Assembly: GCF_001590905.1 (NCBI RefSeq)
Contig: NZ_BCTT01000003.1
Location: forward strand, 310,001 to 374,000
Source of the DNA: Serratia grimesii NBRC 13537
Lineage (GTDB): Bacteria > Pseudomonadota > Gammaproteobacteria > Enterobacterales > Enterobacteriaceae
Direction: 5' to 3'
Length of the DNA stretch: 64,000 bases
Position 1 is the stretch's first letter. Every line of letters begins with the position of its first letter. A program made the position numbers and the translations under genes. The notes beneath the pieces were generated by a model. That model had not been told where the DNA came from. It ran no database searches and saw nothing but the letters and a program-made list of their open reading frames with translations. Positions 60,948 to 64,000 of the stretch are shown here, one piece after another.

Positions 60948-63449
60948 TTAGGGATAACGCTCACACGGCAACAACAGCGCACTCACGTCGTTGTGTGGAA
61001 CCTGCACCGGCAGCGCCAGCTCACACTGAGCCTTTCCCCCCCAACGCACCTGCATCCTTTCGTTCGGGTTCATTCCCGTCAGATAAACACTGCCGCCGTC
61101 GTTGACGATTCCTACTTCCTGCTGCTTGCTGTTGAGCACCGTGGCGCCGAACGGTGGGCTGGAACCATCGGCCAGCCTGATCACCGCCATCGCTTTATCG
61201 CCAGTGATCACAGCAAAGCGCCGGTAACCAATGGCCCCTTCGGTCAGGGTTGACTGCACAACCGATTGGGTCGCTTCGGCGTTGTCTGGCAAGGTGTTGA
61301 GATCAATACTCACCTGATTGCGGTAATAACTGCTGACGTCCGTCACGATGGCTTTGCCAAAAGCATTGGTCTTGACGATAGATCCGTAGCCACGGATCGG
61401 AATGGCCGCTACGCCGTCGGTATCCACCAGCATTCGCGCTGTGCCGTTCATGCCGCCACGGTGCAACGCCGCACCTTGCAGGGTGGCGGTTGCGCCACCG
61501 GCTAGCGAGACGCCCAACGAGGAGTAACGGCCTGCCAGATAGCTGGCATTGGCGTCGATCAGTGCCATATCCCCTTCGTGGCTGTAATAGCCGCTTGCCG
61601 TGCCGCCACTGCGTGCCACGCCGCTGCTCAGGCGGTAACTGTCGCCATTCTCCAGCCGATCGTAGTAGCCAAGGCGCTGGCTGTTGTCATAACGGCTGTA
61701 GCTGCTGTCATAGCTCAGCGTTCCGCTACCGCCCCACGGCAGCGACAACGACAAATACATACCGTCGTCATTCGCGCCGTTGTATATATTCCGGTAGCCC
61801 GTCAGTGACAGATTCAGGTTGCGCAGACGGCCAAGGTCAAGGTTTTGCGCCAACGTCAGGGTATAGCTGTCGTTGGTGGGTTGATCCCAGTAGGTCTGAT
61901 GGCTGTAATTGAGGTAAGCACTCAGCCCCAACTCACGGAATTGCTGGTTAAAACTCAGCGTATAACGCTCCTTGCTGCCGCCGTTGCGTCGCCCGTCCAG
62001 GCGTGCATCCAGATATTCACTCATCGACAGGTAATCTCGCTCAGAGAAGCGGTAAGCGGCGAATTGCACCTGGCTGTCAGTCTCTTCAAAACGTTTCGCA
62101 TAGCTCAACCGGTAGGAGCCACCGCTCAGTCGCCCCTGTTCCGGCAACGTCGCGCGTGCCTGAGTAGCGTCGAACGACAGCGCGCCAAACATCATCAGGT
62201 CACGCCCCATTCCCAACGACAGCGCGTTATAGTCACCACTGCCCACACCGCCGCCGTATAACGACCAACCGTTATTCACCCCCCAGGAAAACTCACCGGT
62301 GGCAAACAGCGGCCCATTAGTACGGTGCTGCCAATCTGACGGTCGTCCTGATGCCAGCTTATAGCGCACCTGCCCCGGCCGGGTTAGATAAGGGATAGTG
62401 GCGGTGTTCATTCGAACCTGTTGAACACTGCCGTCCTGTTCTTCCACACGCACGTCCAGCTCTCCAGAAACCGCGTCGTTGATGTCCTGAATGCGAAACG
62501 GGCCCGCAGCTACCTGTGTTTCATACAACACGCGCCCCTGTTGGCTGATCACCACCTTGGCGTTAGTACGGGCCACCCCAACCACTTCCGGCGCATAACC
62601 ACGCAAGTTTGGCGGCAACATGTTGTCATCGCTGGCAAGACTGGCGCCGGTAAAGCGCACACTGTCGAAAAGATCCGAATAAAGGTAGTTTTCCCCTAGG
62701 GTCAACTTGGCCCCTAGCGGCGCAAGCGCGCGGTAGGCGTAATAACGGCTCCAGTCCCAGCGAGACTGAGCGCGTTGGCCGCTGTCCTGACGGTCATAAC
62801 GGGCCTGCCAATCGGCACGCAACCGCCAGGTGCTCAGGTTAGCTCCCAGCGTGCCGTTACCGCTCAGGTGGTAACCACGCACCCCTTGCTGTTGTTGGGT
62901 TTGCGCATTGAGGTAATAGTCCATCAGCACGCCCGGAATACCGTTATCCCAACGGGACGGTGGATCCCAGTTTGCGGCGCTGTACTCCAGATAGGCCTGT
63001 GGCACGTTGATGGTCAAGCTGTTGCTGCCCAGATCAGCCTGAGCCGTCATCCCCGCCAGGCTGCCCGGCACCAGACACTGTTTCTGATGCCACCAGGCTA
63101 ACGTGGCCTGCACCTTGGGCTTTAAGGCAAACTGCGCCACCATTGCCGGTGTAATACAGGCTTCACTGCCCTGCGAGTCATCACCCGACGTATAAAAACT
63201 CACGGGTTGGTCAGGAATATCTTGCTTATTAATCCGTAGTGTCATCACATAATCACCGGGCATAATGTAGCCACCGCGTGAAAATTGGTTTAAGTCGATA
63301 TTTTCCCGGTCATTCACATCCAGCACATCAGTATTAAATTGCACTTCACCGGCCCAGGAACAATAACTTATGCCGCCTAACAAACAGGCAAGCCACATTC
63401 CGAAAATACGTGGGCGAAATGGCAATAACAGTAACGAAGGGTTATCCAT
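60948..63449 (-). CDS. Fimbrial outer-membrane usher
   Basis: 833 aa from ATG 63449 (GAGG just upstream; the frame is open 3 codons further to a TTG). Signal segment (~15-33), N-terminal chaperone-binding domain (VQFNTDVLDVNDRENIDLNQ), 24-strand barrel with plug (AGPFRIQDINDAVSGELDV), and C-terminal domains (GTGMNPNER-like region and CELALPVQV, ending CERYP). Full usher length. It assembles and secretes the fibre. Confidence 0.95.
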   Translation of the reverse strand: MDNPSLLLLPFRPRIFGMWLACLLGGISYCSWAGEVQFNTDVLDVNDRENIDLNQFSRGGYIMPGDYVMTLRINKQDIPDQPVSFYTSGDDSQGSEACITPAMVAQFALKPKVQATLAWWHQKQCLVPGSLAGMTAQADLGSNSLTINVPQAYLEYSAANWDPPSRWDNGIPGVLMDYYLNAQTQQQQGVRGYHLSGNGTLGANLSTWRLRADWQARYDRQDSGQRAQSRWDWSRYYAYRALAPLGAKLTLGENYLYSDLFDSVRFTGASLASDDNMLPPNLRGYAPEVVGVARTNAKVVISQQGRVLYETQVAAGPFRIQDINDAVSGELDVRVEEQDGSVQQVRMNTATIPYLTRPGQVRYKLASGRPSDWQHRTNGPLFATGEFSWGVNNGWSLYGGGVGSGDYNALSLGMGRDLMMFGALSFDATQARATLPEQGRLSGGSYRLSYAKRFEETDSQVQFAAYRFSERDYLSMSEYLDARLDGRRNGGSKERYTLSFNQQFRELGLSAYLNYSHQTYWDQPTNDSYTLTLAQNLDLGRLRNLNLSLTGYRNIYNGANDDGMYLSLSLPWGGSGTLSYDSSYSRYDNSQRLGYYDRLENGDSYRLSSGVARSGGTASGYYSHEGDMALIDANASYLAGRYSSLGVSLAGGATATLQGAALHRGGMNGTARMLVDTDGVAAIPIRGYGSIVKTNAFGKAIVTDVSSYYRNQVSIDLNTLPDNAEATQSVVQSTLTEGAIGYRRFAVITGDKAMAVIRLADGSSPPFGATVLNSKQQEVGIVNDGGSVYLTGMNPNERMQVRWGGKAQCELALPVQVPHNDVSALLLPCERYP

Positions 63450-63577
63450 AATCCTCAAGCCTTTATGCTTAACTGAATGCCGTCGTGGGCTTATTCGATG
63501 CGTAATAATAAATTCGCTGCCCCTCCCATCGATAATGCATCGGGAGAGATTTTCACATTAATACCGATATATCCGTT

Positions 63578-64000
63578 TCAGTAATAATCTAATTTAAATC
63601 GAACGGTGGAATAAAAGTCCCCCGCCCGCAATACTTGTTGGTTACCCACTAGTCGCAGTGAATAATTCAGCAGCATCTCGCCCGGCATAATATTTACTGC
63701 CGGTAAAGCCTCACCTGGGGTGGCGATATATCCGCGCTCATCGGTAATTTGCAAAGCGACACCGCGCGCAGCACCAGACACACCAAACCCACCGGTATCA
63801 GGACTACCGTCAAAGGTAATCTGAAAGCGCCGCCAATCCGGGAGTGCCGGATTGATTCGGCCCAGTACACAATTCACCAGATGTATACGGAATGCCAGTG
63901 ACTGCCCCCGCCCCTCACGTACAATCTGACCAAACGGGAGTGTCGCCATATCGATGGTCTGATAACGGCTGCCAGTATCAATAGCGCAGGCGGTTTCAAT
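63578..64000 (-). CDS. Fimbrial pilin subunit, N-terminus beyond window edge
   Basis: The frame continues upstream of ATG 63949 to the window end: ETACAIDTGSRYQTIDM before ATLPFGQI is the usual start of a mature pilin with its first Cys, so the ATG is internal and the gene is cut. The visible part (~140 codons) includes HLVNCVLGRINP (second Cys) and the C-terminal FKLDYY. MrpB-like position ahead of the usher; the major pilin gene is probably further right. Confidence 0.85.
   Translation of the reverse strand: METACAIDTGSRYQTIDMATLPFGQIVREGRGQSLAFRIHLVNCVLGRINPALPDWRRFQITFDGSPDTGGFGVSGAARGVALQITDERGYIATPGEALPAVNIMPGEMLLNYSLRLVGNQQVLRAGDFYSTVRFKLDYY

Overview
The window looks like chromosomal DNA of a Serratia-like member of the Yersiniaceae/Enterobacterales. 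Supporting signs are an rcsA-dsrB pair, the complete paaZ/paaABCDEFGHIJK/paaXY phenylacetate cluster, a Kdo hydroxylase gene, membrane glucose dehydrogenase, an mgtC-mgtB operon, a chaperone-usher fimbrial operon of MR/P type and an ERIC repeat. Gene density, strong Shine-Dalgarno sites and fairly even GC content fit a core chromosome. I see no rRNA, tRNA, prophage, insertion sequence or CRISPR array. No database search was possible, so the genus is an inference.

Layout. 1-3060: Mg2+ stress operon on the minus strand (mgtC, a 20-codon leader ORF, mgtB cut by the window edge), with a PhoP-box-like promoter. 3177-9257: a predicted glycosidase, a CoA-transferase, and a LysR regulator divergent from a PLP decarboxylase. 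9258-11630: AT-rich rcsA promoter with an RcsAB box, rcsA, dsrB, an orphan terminator (possible sRNA) and a cold-shock gene. 11899-14005: a voltage-gated K+ channel and several small or unknown genes, plus a second possible sRNA. 14163-24217: quinone reductase, EEP-family membrane protein, two SDR/LysR pairs, stress-type small proteins, a VOC protein and a diguanylate cyclase. 24218-26679: ERIC element, kdoO and an AAA ATPase.

26742-40401 is the phenylacetate catabolic cluster. PaaK activates phenylacetate to its CoA ester. PaaABC(D)E epoxidises the ring, PaaG isomerises the epoxide to an oxepin, PaaZ opens it, and PaaJ, F and H carry out beta-oxidation to acetyl-CoA and succinyl-CoA. PaaI and PaaY are salvage thioesterases, and PaaX is the repressor. 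The paaZ-paaA intergenic region carries a CRP-like site and a long-spaced inverted repeat that fits PaaX.

40483-57467 holds a MocR regulator with an EamA exporter, an amino-acid permease/aminotransferase/RidA/hydrolase operon, a LysR-GST-flavoprotein set, gabD, a LysR regulator flanked by a cupin and an aldo/keto reductase that share an operator-like motif, and PQQ glucose dehydrogenase gcd. 57551-64000 is a minus-strand fimbrial operon (pilin, usher, chaperone, three minor pilins, two-domain tip adhesin) that runs off the right edge.

I found no multi-gene system that is clearly new. The most interesting signals are small: the leader ORF ahead of mgtB, two terminator-defined sRNA candidates, tiny membrane proteins, operator motifs shared between separate promoters, and an Arg in place of the usual cofactor-binding Lys in GabD.
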